Assembly: GCF_042731755.1 (NCBI RefSeq)
Contig: NZ_JBHWLR010000022.1
Location: 1 to 64,000, forward strand
Source: Promicromonospora sp042731755
GTDB lineage: Bacteria > Actinomycetota > Actinomycetes > Actinomycetales > Cellulomonadaceae
Length of the DNA stretch: 64,000 nucleotides
Direction of reading: 5' to 3'
Numbering within the stretch: position 1 is the first letter of the stretch; each line of letters opens with the position of its first letter. The position numbers and the translations under genes were made by a program. The notes beneath the pieces are model-generated. The model was given only the letters and a program-made list of their open reading frames with translations, was not told where the DNA came from and did no database searches. Shown here piece by piece: positions 7,607 through 19,732 of the stretch.

Positions 7607-8946
7607 GCACCGCGAGACCGCAGACCTATGTCCTGCGAGGGGCCCGTCCCTACGGCACGGACCCGGTCGACGTCGTGCTGGCGGACGGCGTGGTCGCCGC
7701 CCTCGGGGCGCCCGGCACGGTCGAGGTGCCCGACGGCGCGCAGGAGATCCCGGCCCAGGAGCACGTGCTCCTGCCCGGCCTCGTCGACCTGCACACCCAC
7801 CTGCGCGAGCCGGGCCGGGAGGACGCCGAGACGGTGTTCTCCGGTACCCGCGCCGCCGCGGCAGGCGGCTTCACGGCCGTGCACGCCATGGCCAACACGA
7901 CGCCGACGCAGGACACCGCGGGCGTCGTCGAGCAGGTGCACCGGTTGGGCGAGCAGGCCGGCTGGGTCGACGTGCACCCCGTGGGCGCGGTCACCGTGGG
8001 CCTGGACGGACGGACGCTCGCCGAGCTGGGCGCCATGGCCGACTCCGCCGCCCGCGTGCGCGTCTTCTCCGACGACGGCAAGTGCGTGCACGACCCGGTC
8101 CTGATGCGCCGCGCGCTGGAGTACGTCAAGGCGTTCGACGGCGTCGTCGCGCAGCACGCGCAGGAGCCGCGCCTGACCGAGGGCGCGCAGATGAACGAGG
8201 GCGTCGTCTCCGCCCAGATCGGCCTGACGGGCTGGCCCGCCGTGGCCGAGGAGTCGATCATCGCCCGGGACGTGCTGCTGGCCGAGCACGTGGGCTCGCG
8301 CCTGCACGTGTGCCACCTGTCCACCGCCGGCTCGGTGGAGATCATCCGCTGGGCCAAGGGCCGCGGCATCGACGTCACCGCCGAGGTGACGCCGCACCAC
8401 CTGGTGCTCACGGACGAGCTGGCCCGCGACTACGACCCGGTGTTCAAGGTGAACCCGCCGCTGCGCACCGCCAAGGACGTCGAGGCGGTCCGCGAGGGCC
8501 TGGCCGACGGCACCATCGACATCGTCGCCACCGACCACGCCCCGCACCCGGTCGAGGACAAGGACTGCGAGTGGTCCTCGGCCGCGTTCGGCATGACCGG
8601 CCTGGAGACGGCGCTGTCCGTGGTGCAGCAGACCATGGTCGACACCGGCCGCCTGACCTGGGCCGACGTCGCCCGCGTGCTCTCGGAGAACCCCGCGCGC
8701 ATCGGCCGGATCGGCGCCACGCAGGGCCGGCCGATCGCCGTCGGCGAGCCCGCCAACCTGGTCCTGGTCGACCCGGCCGCGACCCGCGCGGTCGACGGCG
8801 CCAGCCAGGTCACCGCGAGCGACAACACCCCGTTCCAGGGCATGGAGCTCCCCGGCCGCGTGGTCGCCACGTTCCTCCGGGGCCGCGCGACGGTCCTGGA
8901 CGGCGCGCCGGTGGAAGCCGGGTCCCTGGAAGGAGCCACCCGATGA
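7603..8946 (+). CDS. pyrC: Dihydroorotase (class I)
   Basis: 447 aa. Cyclises carbamoyl aspartate to dihydroorotate. Metal ligands are recognisable: DLHTHLREPG (residues about 63-72), the HPVGAVTVG strand, HAQE, CHLSTAGS, TPHHL and ATDHAPHPVED near the C-terminus. Length and motifs fit class I enzymes that associate with PyrB. GTG start overlaps the pyrB stop (GTGA), indicating coupled translation. Confidence 0.97.
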   Translation: MSTARPQTYVLRGARPYGTDPVDVVLADGVVAALGAPGTVEVPDGAQEIPAQEHVLLPGLVDLHTHLREPGREDAETVFSGTRAAAAGGFTAVHAMANTTPTQDTAGVVEQVHRLGEQAGWVDVHPVGAVTVGLDGRTLAELGAMADSAARVRVFSDDGKCVHDPVLMRRALEYVKAFDGVVAQHAQEPRLTEGAQMNEGVVSAQIGLTGWPAVAEESIIARDVLLAEHVGSRLHVCHLSTAGSVEIIRWAKGRGIDVTAEVTPHHLVLTDELARDYDPVFKVNPPLRTAKDVEAVREGLADGTIDIVATDHAPHPVEDKDCEWSSAAFGMTGLETALSVVQQTMVDTGRLTWADVARVLSENPARIGRIGATQGRPIAVGEPANLVLVDPAATRAVDGASQVTASDNTPFQGMELPGRVVATFLRGRATVLDGAPVEAGSLEGATR

Positions 8947-9608
8947 CCGCCCTGTCCGTCGCCGTGCTGGCCGCCCTCGCGGTCTTCCTCGTGCTGTACG
9001 TGACGCTCATCGGCCGCCGCCGGCTCGCGCAGCGCACCACCACGGTCGTGCCGGTGCCGCCGTCACCGCCCGCGGATTCTCCCGGCGAGGTGCGCTTCGG
9101 CCCCGTCGAGGCGATCTACGTCTCGACCACGCTCCACGGCGACTGGCTCGCCCGGGTCGGCGCGCACGGGCTGGGGGACCGCGCGCACGCGGTCGTCACC
9201 GTGCACGGCGGCGGTGCAGGGCAGGACGGCGTCCTCGTCGAGCGTGACGGCACCGACGACCTGTGGCTCCCCGTGAGCGCGATCCGCAGCGCGGGCCTCG
9301 CCCCGGGCATGGCGGGCAAGTACGTCGGCGCGGACGGGCTCGTGGTCCTCACCTGGGCCGTCCCGGAGGCCGACGGCGTCCCGGCGGCCCTGGTCGACAC
9401 CGGGCTGCGCCCGCGCCGCCCGGAGGACCGCGGCGGCCTGGTGGACGCCGTCCGCCACCTGCTCGCCGACCGCCAGAGCCCGCACAGCCAGAGCCCGCAC
9501 AGCCAGCAGCACCCGCAGGCCCAGCACCCGCAGGCCCAGCAGCACCAGCAGCACCCCGAAGAGCAGTACCCGCACCAGCAGTACCCGCACCAGCAGGAGG
9601 CCCGGTGA
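8943..9608 (+). CDS. Membrane-anchored protein of the pyr operon (Rv1382-like)
   Basis: 221 aa. One N-terminal membrane helix (residues about 3-24), then a compact domain of about 130 residues (HGDWLARVGAHGLGDRA, LWLPVSAIRSAGLAPGMAGK) and a Gln/His/Pro-rich tail of tandem repeats (QYPHQ, HPQAQ, SPHSQ). A small membrane protein between pyrC and carA is a conserved oddity of actinomycete pyr operons (Rv1382 in M. tuberculosis); its role is unknown. Overlaps pyrC and carA by four bases on each side. Confidence 0.7.
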   Translation: MTALSVAVLAALAVFLVLYVTLIGRRRLAQRTTTVVPVPPSPPADSPGEVRFGPVEAIYVSTTLHGDWLARVGAHGLGDRAHAVVTVHGGGAGQDGVLVERDGTDDLWLPVSAIRSAGLAPGMAGKYVGADGLVVLTWAVPEADGVPAALVDTGLRPRRPEDRGGLVDAVRHLLADRQSPHSQSPHSQQHPQAQHPQAQQHQQHPEEQYPHQQYPHQQEAR

Positions 9609-10980
9609 CCATCCCGACGACGTCCGCAGAGACGTCCCCAGTGACGTCCGCAGTGACGGCAGCACAGTCGTCCGTAACTACCGCAGCGCTGGTCCTCGAG
9701 GACGGCACCACCTACCGCGGGCGCGCCTACGGCGCCACCGGCACGACGTTCGGCGAGATCGTCTTCTCCACCGGCATGACCGGCTACCAGGAGACGCTGA
9801 CCGACCCGTCCTACCACCGGCAGATCGTGGTCATGACGGCGCCGCACGTCGGCAACACCGGCGTGAACGACGAGGACCCCGAGTCGGGCCGCATCTGGGT
9901 CTCCGGCTACGTGGTGCGCGACCCCGCGCGCCGGGTCTCGAACTGGCGCGCGCAGCGCTCGCTCGGCGAGGAGCTCGCCGCGCAGGGCGTCGTCGGCATC
10001 TCCGACATCGACACCCGCGCCCTGACCCGCCGGCTGCGCGAGGAGGGCGTCATGCGCGCCGGGATCTTCTCCGGCGACGACCTGGTGCGCGGGGGCTACC
10101 CGCGCCCCGTCGAGGAGCTCGTGGCCGAGGTGCAGGCCTCGCCGCAGATGGCGGGCGCGAACCTCGCCCCCGAGGTCTCCACGAAGGAGGCCTACACGGT
10201 GGAGCCTGCCGGCGAGCACGCCGGGCGTACCCCCGTCGCGACCGTCGTCGCCGTCGACCTGGGCATCAAGGCCATGACGCCGGCGCGGCTGGCCGAGCGC
10301 GGCGTGCGCGTCGTCGTCGTGCCCCAGTCCTCGACGATCGACGACGTCCTGGGCGCCTTCGCGGGCCTGCCCGACGACGCGCCCCGCGGCGTGTTCTTCT
10401 CCAACGGCCCCGGCGACCCCGGCGCCGCCGCGCACGAGATCGAGCTGCTGCGCGCGGTCCTGGACCGCCGCATCCCGTTCTTCGGCATCTGCTTCGGCAA
10501 CCAGCTGCTCGGCCGGGCCCTCGGCTACGGCACGTACAAGCTCGGCTACGGCCACCGGGGCATCAACCAGCCCGTGCTCGACCGCACGACGGGCAAGGTC
10601 GAGGTCACCGCGCACAACCACGGCTTCGCCGTCGACGCGCCCGTGGTGGACGACGCCGGCGCGCCCGCCGTCTCGCAGGCTCCCTACGACGCCAGCAGGG
10701 ACGACGCCGGCAGGACCGACGGCGGCCGCTACGGCCGCGTCGTCGTCTCCCACGTGGGCCTCAACGACCAGGTCGTGGAGGGGCTGACCTGCCTCGACCT
10801 GCCCGCCTTCTCGGTGCAGTACCACCCCGAGGCGGCCGCCGGCCCGCACGACGCCGCGTACCTGTTCGACCGGTTCGTCGGCCTGCTGACGAACCCGGCG
10901 GCGTGGCCGCCTGCCCTCAAGACCCAGCCCTCCGCCGCAGCCCCCGCAGCAGCACAGAACAACACCGAGGAGAACCACTG

Positions 10981-10981
<1 letters not shown>
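9605..10981 (+). CDS. carA: Carbamoyl-phosphate synthase small (glutaminase) subunit
   Basis: 458 aa; family usual about 380, the surplus being a Thr/Ser/Val-rich N-terminus made of repeats (TSAETSPVTSAVT) and an insert near the C-terminus. Releases ammonia from glutamine for CarB. Class I amidotransferase triad: the nucleophile Cys lies in FFGICFGNQLLGRALG (residue about 296), with His/Glu in QYHPEAAAGPHD. FSTGMTGYQETLTDPSY is the N-terminal signature. GTG at 9605 overlaps the previous stop; the stop shares its last base with the carB ATG. Confidence 0.96.
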
Positions 10982-14375
<3,394 letters not shown>

Positions 14376-14379
<4 letters not shown>

Positions 14380-15290
14380 CCGCGGGCTCTGCCGGCGACG
14401 TCGGCTCCGGCGTCACGCCGTTCGGCGCGCGCCTGGCCGCCGCCATGGACGAGCACGGGCCGCTCTGCGTGGGCATCGACCCGCACGCGTCGCTCCTGCA
14501 CGCCTGGGGCCTGTCCGACGACGTCGCCGGCCTGCGGGAGTTCTCCCTGCGCGTCGTCGACGCGCTCGGGGGCAGGGTCGCGGCGTTCAAGCCGCAGGCG
14601 GCGTTCTTCGAGCGGCACGGCTCGCGCGGCCTCGCGGTGCTGGAGGAGGTGCTGGCGGCGGCCCGGGCGACCGGCTCCGGTTCGGGCACGGGCACCTCGG
14701 GCAGCACGGGCACGCTGACGATCGTCGACGCCAAGCGCGGCGACATCGGCTCGACCATGGGTGCCTACGCCGACGCGTTCCTGGCGGACGGCTCGCCCCT
14801 GGCCGGGGACGCCCTGACGGTCTCGCCGTACCTCGGCTTCGGCTCGCTGGAACCCGCCGTCGAGCTCGCCACGGCCACGGGCCGCGGCCTGTTCGTGCTG
14901 TGCCTCACCTCCAACAAGGAGGGCTTCGAGGTGCAGCACGCGCAGACCGACGGCGTCTCCGTCGCCGCCCTCATGGCGGCACACGCCGCGGTGCTCAACG
15001 CGGGCGCCGAGCCCATGGGCTCGGTGGGCCTCGTGGTGGGCGCCACGATCGGCGACGCGGTGGCCGCGACGGGCACGGACCTGGTAGCCGTGAACGGCCC
15101 GCTGCTGGCCCCTGGCGTCGGCGCGCAGGGCGCGGGGGAGCGCGAGCTCGCCACGACGTTCGGCGGCGCCCGGCGGAACGTCCTGGCGTCGTCGTCCCGG
15201 GGGGTGCTCGCGGCCGGACCGGACCCGCAGGCGCTGGTGAGCGCCGCGCGAGCGGCCGCGCGGGAGGCGACGGAGGCGTTGCGAGGCTGA
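14376..15290 (+). CDS. pyrF: Orotidine 5'-phosphate decarboxylase, type 2
   Basis: 304 aa, the longer mycobacterial type. Converts OMP to UMP. Substrate and catalytic segments: PLCVGIDPHASLLHAWGL, FKPQAAFFERHGSRGL, the active-site DAKRGDIGSTMGAYADAFL, and a C-terminal SSSRGVLAAGPDP phosphate-binding loop. A Gly/Ser/Thr-rich stretch (GSGSGTGTSGSTG) interrupts the region before the active site. GTG start overlaps the carB stop. Last gene of the operon; a strong terminator follows. Confidence 0.96.
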
Positions 15291-15316
15291 TTTTCGCCTT
15301 GTACCGCGTGTCGGAC

Positions 15317-15352
15317 AAAGCGCCCTCGATCCCTACGGATCGAGGGCGCTTT
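15317..15352 (+). terminator. Rho-independent terminator of the pyr operon
   Basis: Perfect 16-base arms AAAGCGCCCTCGATCC and GGATCGAGGGCGCTTT around the loop CTAC, followed by GTTG. It lies 27 bases after the pyrF stop and separates the pyr operon from mihF. Confidence 0.9.
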
Positions 15353-15567
15353 GTTGTGGAATGTACTAAATGCCTAAAAGTGCATGTGCATGAGTTTTCA
15401 CGAAGTGGCGTTCTGCGATTGCCGACCGTTGAGGCGATGGCTACTTTCGATGCAGCAGTTCACACCAGACCGGTTGCGGGCCAGGTCACGGACTTGGGCA
15501 TCGGGCCCGAGCGAGGACCGGACGTCCCGAGTCAGAAGACCGGTCGAGACACGAGTAGGTGACTTGC

Positions 15568-15879
15568 GTGGCACTACCACCCCTCACACCCGAGCAGCGT
15601 GCGGCAGCACTCGAGAAGGCAGCCGAGGCGCGACGCGCGCGGGCAGAGATCAAGAACAAGCTCAAGTACTCGCAAGGTTCCCTGAGGGAGGTCATCGAGC
15701 AGGGCCAGAAGGACGACGTCGTCGGCAAGCTCAAGGTCGTCTCGTTGCTCGAGTCGCTGCCCGGGGTCGGTAAGGTTAAGGCCAGGGCGATCATGGAAGA
15801 GATCGGGATCGCCGAGACCCGCCGCGTCCGAGGCCTCGGACCGCACCAGTCGGCGGCGCTCATCGAGAGGTTTGGCTGA
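15568..15879 (+). CDS. mihF: Integration host factor, actinobacterial type (mIHF)
   Basis: 103 aa nucleoid-associated protein, unrelated in sequence to enterobacterial IHF; binds and bends DNA. The N-terminus ALPPLTPEQRAAALEKAAE and the helix-hairpin segment SLLESLPGVGKVKARAIMEE are diagnostic. GTG at 15568 is preferred to an in-frame GTG at 15559 because homologues begin with MALPPL. Upstream (15357-15480) the sequence is unusually A+T-rich for this genome, consistent with a strong promoter. Gene order mihF-gmk-rpoZ is standard; the end overlaps gmk. Confidence 0.95.
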   Translation: MALPPLTPEQRAAALEKAAEARRARAEIKNKLKYSQGSLREVIEQGQKDDVVGKLKVVSLLESLPGVGKVKARAIMEEIGIAETRRVRGLGPHQSAALIERFG

Positions 15880-16477
15880 GATCAGTACGACACAACCCGC
15901 ACGGCTGACCGTGCTCGCAGGTCCCACCGCGGTGGGCAAGGGCACGGTCTCCGCCGACGTGCGGGACCGTTATCCGCAGGTCTGGCTCTCCGTGTCGGCG
16001 ACCACCCGGTCGCCGCGCCCGGGCGAGGTGGACGGAGTGCACTACCTGTTCGTGTCTCCGGAGGAGTTCGACCGCATGGTCGCCTCCGACGAGATGCTCG
16101 AGTGGGCGGTGGTGCACGGTCGTAACCGGTACGGGACGCCACGGCGACCGGTCGAGCAGAAGCTCGCCGCCGGCGTCCCCGTGCTCCTGGAGATCGACCT
16201 CCAGGGCGCGCGCCAGGTGCGCGAAGCGGTGACGGCCTCGGGCCTGCAGGCCCGGTTCGTCTTCCTCGCCCCGCCGAGCTTCGACGAGCTCGTCCGGCGG
16301 CTCGTCGGTCGCGGCACCGAGGACTCGGAGGAGCGGGAACGGCGGCTCGCCACGGCGCGCGTCGAGCTCGCCGCCGAGGAGGAGTTCGACGTCACCATCG
16401 TGAACGACGACGTGCACCGTGCCACGGACGCGCTCGTCGCCGTGATGGGTGTGGGTTCCACCACACCGGTCGGCTGA
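15872..16477 (+). CDS. gmk: Guanylate kinase
   Basis: 201 aa. Phosphorylates GMP to GDP. P-loop GPTAVGKGT, then SATTRSPRPGEVDGVHYLFV (GMP-binding) and LLEIDLQGARQVR are typical. The only start giving a complete N-terminus is TTG at 15872, which overlaps the mihF stop by eight bases; a GTG just before the P-loop would delete the first strand. TTG with a poor ribosome-binding site implies coupling to mihF translation. Confidence 0.93.
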   Translation: MAEISTTQPARLTVLAGPTAVGKGTVSADVRDRYPQVWLSVSATTRSPRPGEVDGVHYLFVSPEEFDRMVASDEMLEWAVVHGRNRYGTPRRPVEQKLAAGVPVLLEIDLQGARQVREAVTASGLQARFVFLAPPSFDELVRRLVGRGTEDSEERERRLATARVELAAEEEFDVTIVNDDVHRATDALVAVMGVGSTTPVG

Positions 16478-16516
16478 CCCGGCGCGCTGCCTGCCACCTC
16501 CGGGTGACAGAGCAGG

Positions 16517-16522
16517 TAGACT
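16517..16522 (+). promoter_or_regulatory. -10 hexamer upstream of rpoZ
   Basis: TAGACT, followed about 48 bases later by the rpoZ ATG. No clear -35 at the expected distance. Confidence 0.4.
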
Positions 16523-16570
16523 CAGTCCTCGGACTTTCCCCCCGTCACCCAAGACTTCTGGAGCTTCACC

Positions 16571-16906
16571 ATGGCCGGAACCGTCGCCGCCCCTGAGGGC
16601 ATCACCGACCCGCCGATCGACGAGCTGCTCGAGCGCATCGACTCGAAGTACGGCCTCGTGCTGTACGCGTCCATGCGCGCCCGTCAGATCAACGCGTACT
16701 ACTCGCAGCTCAACGAGGGCCTCCTGGAGAACGTGGGCCCGCTCGTCGAGACCCGCAACCAGGAGAAGCCCCTCTCCATCGCGATGCGCGAGATCACCCA
16801 GGGCCTCCTGACCATCGAGGAGGTCGACCCGGCCGAGGTGCAGGCGCAGGCTGACGCTGCTGCCGCCGCGAAGGCCGAGCAGTCCCTGCCCGAGTTCCCG
16901 GCCTGA
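16571..16906 (+). CDS. rpoZ: RNA polymerase omega subunit
   Basis: 111 aa. Assists assembly of beta-prime into RNA polymerase. ITDPPIDELLERIDSKYGLV, RARQINAYYSQLNEG and KPLSIAMREI are the conserved actinobacterial omega segments. Ala-rich C-terminus. Lies between gmk and coaBC as in mycobacteria. Own -10 element upstream. Confidence 0.95.
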   Translation: MAGTVAAPEGITDPPIDELLERIDSKYGLVLYASMRARQINAYYSQLNEGLLENVGPLVETRNQEKPLSIAMREITQGLLTIEEVDPAEVQAQADAAAAAKAEQSLPEFPA

Positions 16907-16922
16907 TCCCACCACACCACCG

Positions 16923-18200
16923 ATGAGGATCCTCCTCGGAGTCTCCGGTGGGATCGCCGCGTACAAGGCGGTGCTCCTGCTGCGGCTGCTGCGCGAGCAG
17001 GGGCACGCCGTGCGCGTGATCCCCACGCGCGCGGCGCTGGAGTTCGTGGGCGCCCCGACGTTCGAGGCGCTGTCGGGCGAGCCCGTCAGCACCGAGGTGT
17101 TCGACGACGTCCCCGGCGTGCAGCACGTGTCGCTGGGGCAGCACGCCGACCTCGTGATCGTCGCGCCGGCCACCGCAGACCTTATGGCGCGCGCCGCCGC
17201 GGGGCTCGCGGACGACCTGCTGACCACGACCCTCCTGGCGGCCCGCTGCCCGGTGGTGCTCGCCCCGGCGATGCACACCGAGATGTGGGACCACGCGGCC
17301 ACCCGCGCGAACGTGGCGACCCTGCGCGAGCGGGGCGTGCACGTGATCGAGCCCGCCTCGGGCCGCCTGACCGGCAAGGACACCGGCCCCGGGCGGCTGC
17401 CCGAGCCGGAGGACATCGCGCGTGAGGCGCTCTCGCTGGTCGACCCGTCGCTGGTCGATCCCTCGCCGGTCGATCCTGCTGCGGCGCCGTCGTCCGCACC
17501 GGCCGAGAACCTCGACCTCGCCGGGCGGCGCGTCGTCGTCTCCGCGGGCGGCACGCGCGAGGCCATCGACCCGGTGCGGTTCATCGGCAACCGGTCCAGC
17601 GGCCGGCAGGGCGTCGCCCTGGCGCAGGCCGCGGCCGCACGCGGCGCCGAGGTGACCCTGGTTGCGGCCAACCTCGCGCAGGACGTCACCGACCAGGTCC
17701 TGGCCGGTCCGCGGGCCTGCTCCGTCGTGCAGGTGGAGTCCACGATGGAGTTGCGCGACGCCGTCCGGGCCGTGGGCGCGGAGGCGGACGTCGTGGTGAT
17801 GGCCGCCGCGGTGGCGGACTTCCGCCCCGCCGTCACGCCCGACGCCAAGATCAAGAAGGTGCCGGGCCAGGGTCCCGCACCCATCGAGCTCGTAGAGAAC
17901 CCCGACATCCTCGCGGAGATCGCCCACGACCGGCTGCGTCCCGGCCAGGTCGTGGTGGGCTTCGCCGCGGAGACGGGCGACGCCGCCGGCAGCGTGCTGG
18001 ACCACGGCCGGGCCAAGGCCCGGCGCAAGGGCGCCGACCTGATTGCGGTGAACGCGGTCGGCGCGGGGCGCGGGTTCGGCACCGAGAGCAACGAGGTCAC
18101 GATTCTGGACGGGACGGGCGACGTCGTCGGACTGGCCTCCGGGTCGAAGCGCGAGGTGGCGGACGCCCTGTGGGACGCCGTCGCCAAGCTGCTGCCGTGA
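16923..18200 (+). CDS. coaBC: Phosphopantothenoylcysteine decarboxylase / synthetase
   Basis: 425 aa fusion. CoaC flavoprotein half (residues 1-175): GVSGGIAAYKAVLLLRLLR, PATADLMARAAAGLADDL, APAMHTEMWDH. A linker of repeats (LVDPS/PVDPA) at about 170-190 leads to the CoaB half: VVVSAGGTREAIDPVRFIGN with SSGRQG, and KKVPGQGPAPIELVENPDIL. Together they turn phosphopantothenate plus cysteine into phosphopantetheine for CoA. The CoaC flap loop reads SGRLTGKDTGPGRL without the cysteine known from E. coli; this may be normal for the group. Confidence 0.95.
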   Translation: MRILLGVSGGIAAYKAVLLLRLLREQGHAVRVIPTRAALEFVGAPTFEALSGEPVSTEVFDDVPGVQHVSLGQHADLVIVAPATADLMARAAAGLADDLLTTTLLAARCPVVLAPAMHTEMWDHAATRANVATLRERGVHVIEPASGRLTGKDTGPGRLPEPEDIAREALSLVDPSLVDPSPVDPAAAPSSAPAENLDLAGRRVVVSAGGTREAIDPVRFIGNRSSGRQGVALAQAAAARGAEVTLVAANLAQDVTDQVLAGPRACSVVQVESTMELRDAVRAVGAEADVVVMAAAVADFRPAVTPDAKIKKVPGQGPAPIELVENPDILAEIAHDRLRPGQVVVGFAAETGDAAGSVLDHGRAKARRKGADLIAVNAVGAGRGFGTESNEVTILDGTGDVVGLASGSKREVADALWDAVAKLLP

Positions 18201-18245
18201 CCCCCGTCTCACCTGCCAGGATCGACTTCTCGCTGTGCGAGACCG

Positions 18246-18251
18246 TAGGCT
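18246..18251 (+). promoter_or_regulatory. -10 hexamer of metK, leaderless arrangement
   Basis: TAGGCT ends seven bases before the metK ATG; a TCGACT at 18222-18227 could serve as a weak -35. Transcription would begin at or next to the start codon. Confidence 0.45.
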
Positions 18252-18258
18252 GTTACCC

Positions 18259-19449
18259 ATGAGCGAGCTGCGCCTTTTCACGTCCGAGTCCGTGACCGAG
18301 GGTCATCCGGACAAGGTCTGTGATCAGATCAGCGACGCCATCCTGGACGCACTGCTGGAGCAGGACCCCACGTCGCGCGTCGCGGTGGAGACCATGGTCA
18401 CCACCGGGCTGGTGCACGTCGCGGGCGAGGTCACCACCGAGGCGTACGTCGAGATCCCGCAGATCGTGCGGGACGTGGTGCGCGGCATCGGCTACACGTC
18501 GTCCGCCATCGGGTTCGACGGCGACTCGTGCGGTGTGTCCGTCTCCATCGGGCAGCAGTCGCCCGACATCGCGCAGGGGGTCGACAAGGCCCTCGAGATG
18601 CGGGACGACACCAGCGACCTCGACCCGCTCGACGCCCAGGGCGCCGGCGACCAGGGCCTGATGTTCGGCTACGCGTCCGATGAGACGCCCGCCTTCATGC
18701 CCGTGGCCGGCTGGCTGGCGCACCGGCTCTCGGAGCGCCTGGCCGCCGTCCGCAAGTCCGGCGAGCTGCTGGGCCTGCGCCCCGACGGCAAGACCCAGGT
18801 GACCATCGGGTACGACGGCGACCGGCCCGTCGCCGTCGACACCGTGGTGCTCTCCACCCAGCACGACGCCGACGTGCTGCAGGAGAAGCTGCACGTCGAG
18901 GTCGCCGAGATCGTCATCGCCCCCGTGCTGGAGTCCGCGGGCCTCGACTGGACCGGCGCCCGGCAGTTCGTGAACCCGACCGGCAAGTTCGTCATCGGCG
19001 GGCCGCAGGGCGACGCCGGCCTGACGGGCCGCAAGATCATCGTCGACACCTACGGCGGCATGGCGCGGCACGGCGGCGGCGCGTTCTCCGGCAAGGACCC
19101 CTCGAAGGTGGACCGGTCGGGCGCGTACGCCATGCGCTGGGTGGCCAAGAACGTCGTGGCCGCCGGGCTCGCGCGGCGCTGCGAGGTCCAGGTCGCCTAC
19201 GCCATCGGCAAGGCGCACCCCGTGGGCCTCTACGTCGAGACGTTCGGCACCGAGACCGTGCCCGTCTCGAAGATCACCGCGGCCATCCACGAGGTGTTCG
19301 ACCTGCGCCCGGCCGCGATCGTGCGCGACCTCGACCTGCTGCGGCCCATCTACCGGGCCACCTCCACGTACGGGCACTTCGGCCGCGACCTGCCCGACTT
19401 CACGTGGGAGCGCACCGACCGGGTCGAGGACCTGCTGAGCCTGTTCTGA
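18259..19449 (+). CDS. metK: S-adenosylmethionine synthetase
   Basis: 396 aa. Makes SAM from methionine and ATP. Signatures: TSESVTEGHPDKVCDQISD, the ATP motif GAGDQGLMFGYA, and the phosphate loop GGGAFSGKDPSKVDRSGAY. The ATG at 18259 gives the standard N-terminus (MSELRLFTSE) and sits just after a -10 hexamer. An upstream in-frame GTG at 18235 overlaps that promoter and is rejected. Confidence 0.97.
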   Translation: MSELRLFTSESVTEGHPDKVCDQISDAILDALLEQDPTSRVAVETMVTTGLVHVAGEVTTEAYVEIPQIVRDVVRGIGYTSSAIGFDGDSCGVSVSIGQQSPDIAQGVDKALEMRDDTSDLDPLDAQGAGDQGLMFGYASDETPAFMPVAGWLAHRLSERLAAVRKSGELLGLRPDGKTQVTIGYDGDRPVAVDTVVLSTQHDADVLQEKLHVEVAEIVIAPVLESAGLDWTGARQFVNPTGKFVIGGPQGDAGLTGRKIIVDTYGGMARHGGGAFSGKDPSKVDRSGAYAMRWVAKNVVAAGLARRCEVQVAYAIGKAHPVGLYVETFGTETVPVSKITAAIHEVFDLRPAAIVRDLDLLRPIYRATSTYGHFGRDLPDFTWERTDRVEDLLSLF

Positions 19450-19518
19450 GGACTGGTGTTCTCCGGGCCGGTGTTCCGGCGGCTCCTGTTCTGAGGGCTC
19501 CGGTACCGGGGAGGCCCT

Positions 19519-19672
19519 GAGGTCGGCAGCCCCCTGTCCGGGTGCTTGGAGGTCGGCACTCTGCATCGAGGTCGGCACAGGCCTGTGCCGACCTCGACAC
19601 AGAGTGCCGACGCCAGTGCCCAGTGCCCTCAGCGCCCAGTGCCGGCCAGTGCGAAGTGCCGACCTTGCGCTG
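19519..19672. repeat. 60-base palindrome with dispersed GTCGGCAC copies
   Basis: 19552-19581 and 19582-19611 are 30-base arms of an inverted repeat with only two mismatches and no loop. GAGGTCGGCA also occurs at 19519, and the inverted GTGCCGACCT near 19660. The element fills the metK-priA spacer. As RNA it would form a long hairpin and may end metK transcription, but no T run follows, and the outlying copies suggest a REP-like repeat. Confidence 0.8.
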
Positions 19673-19732
19673 ACAGTCGGGCGGGGTCGGCGTGCGCCGC
19701 GGCGTGTGGGTGGCGCGTGATGGGATAGGCAC

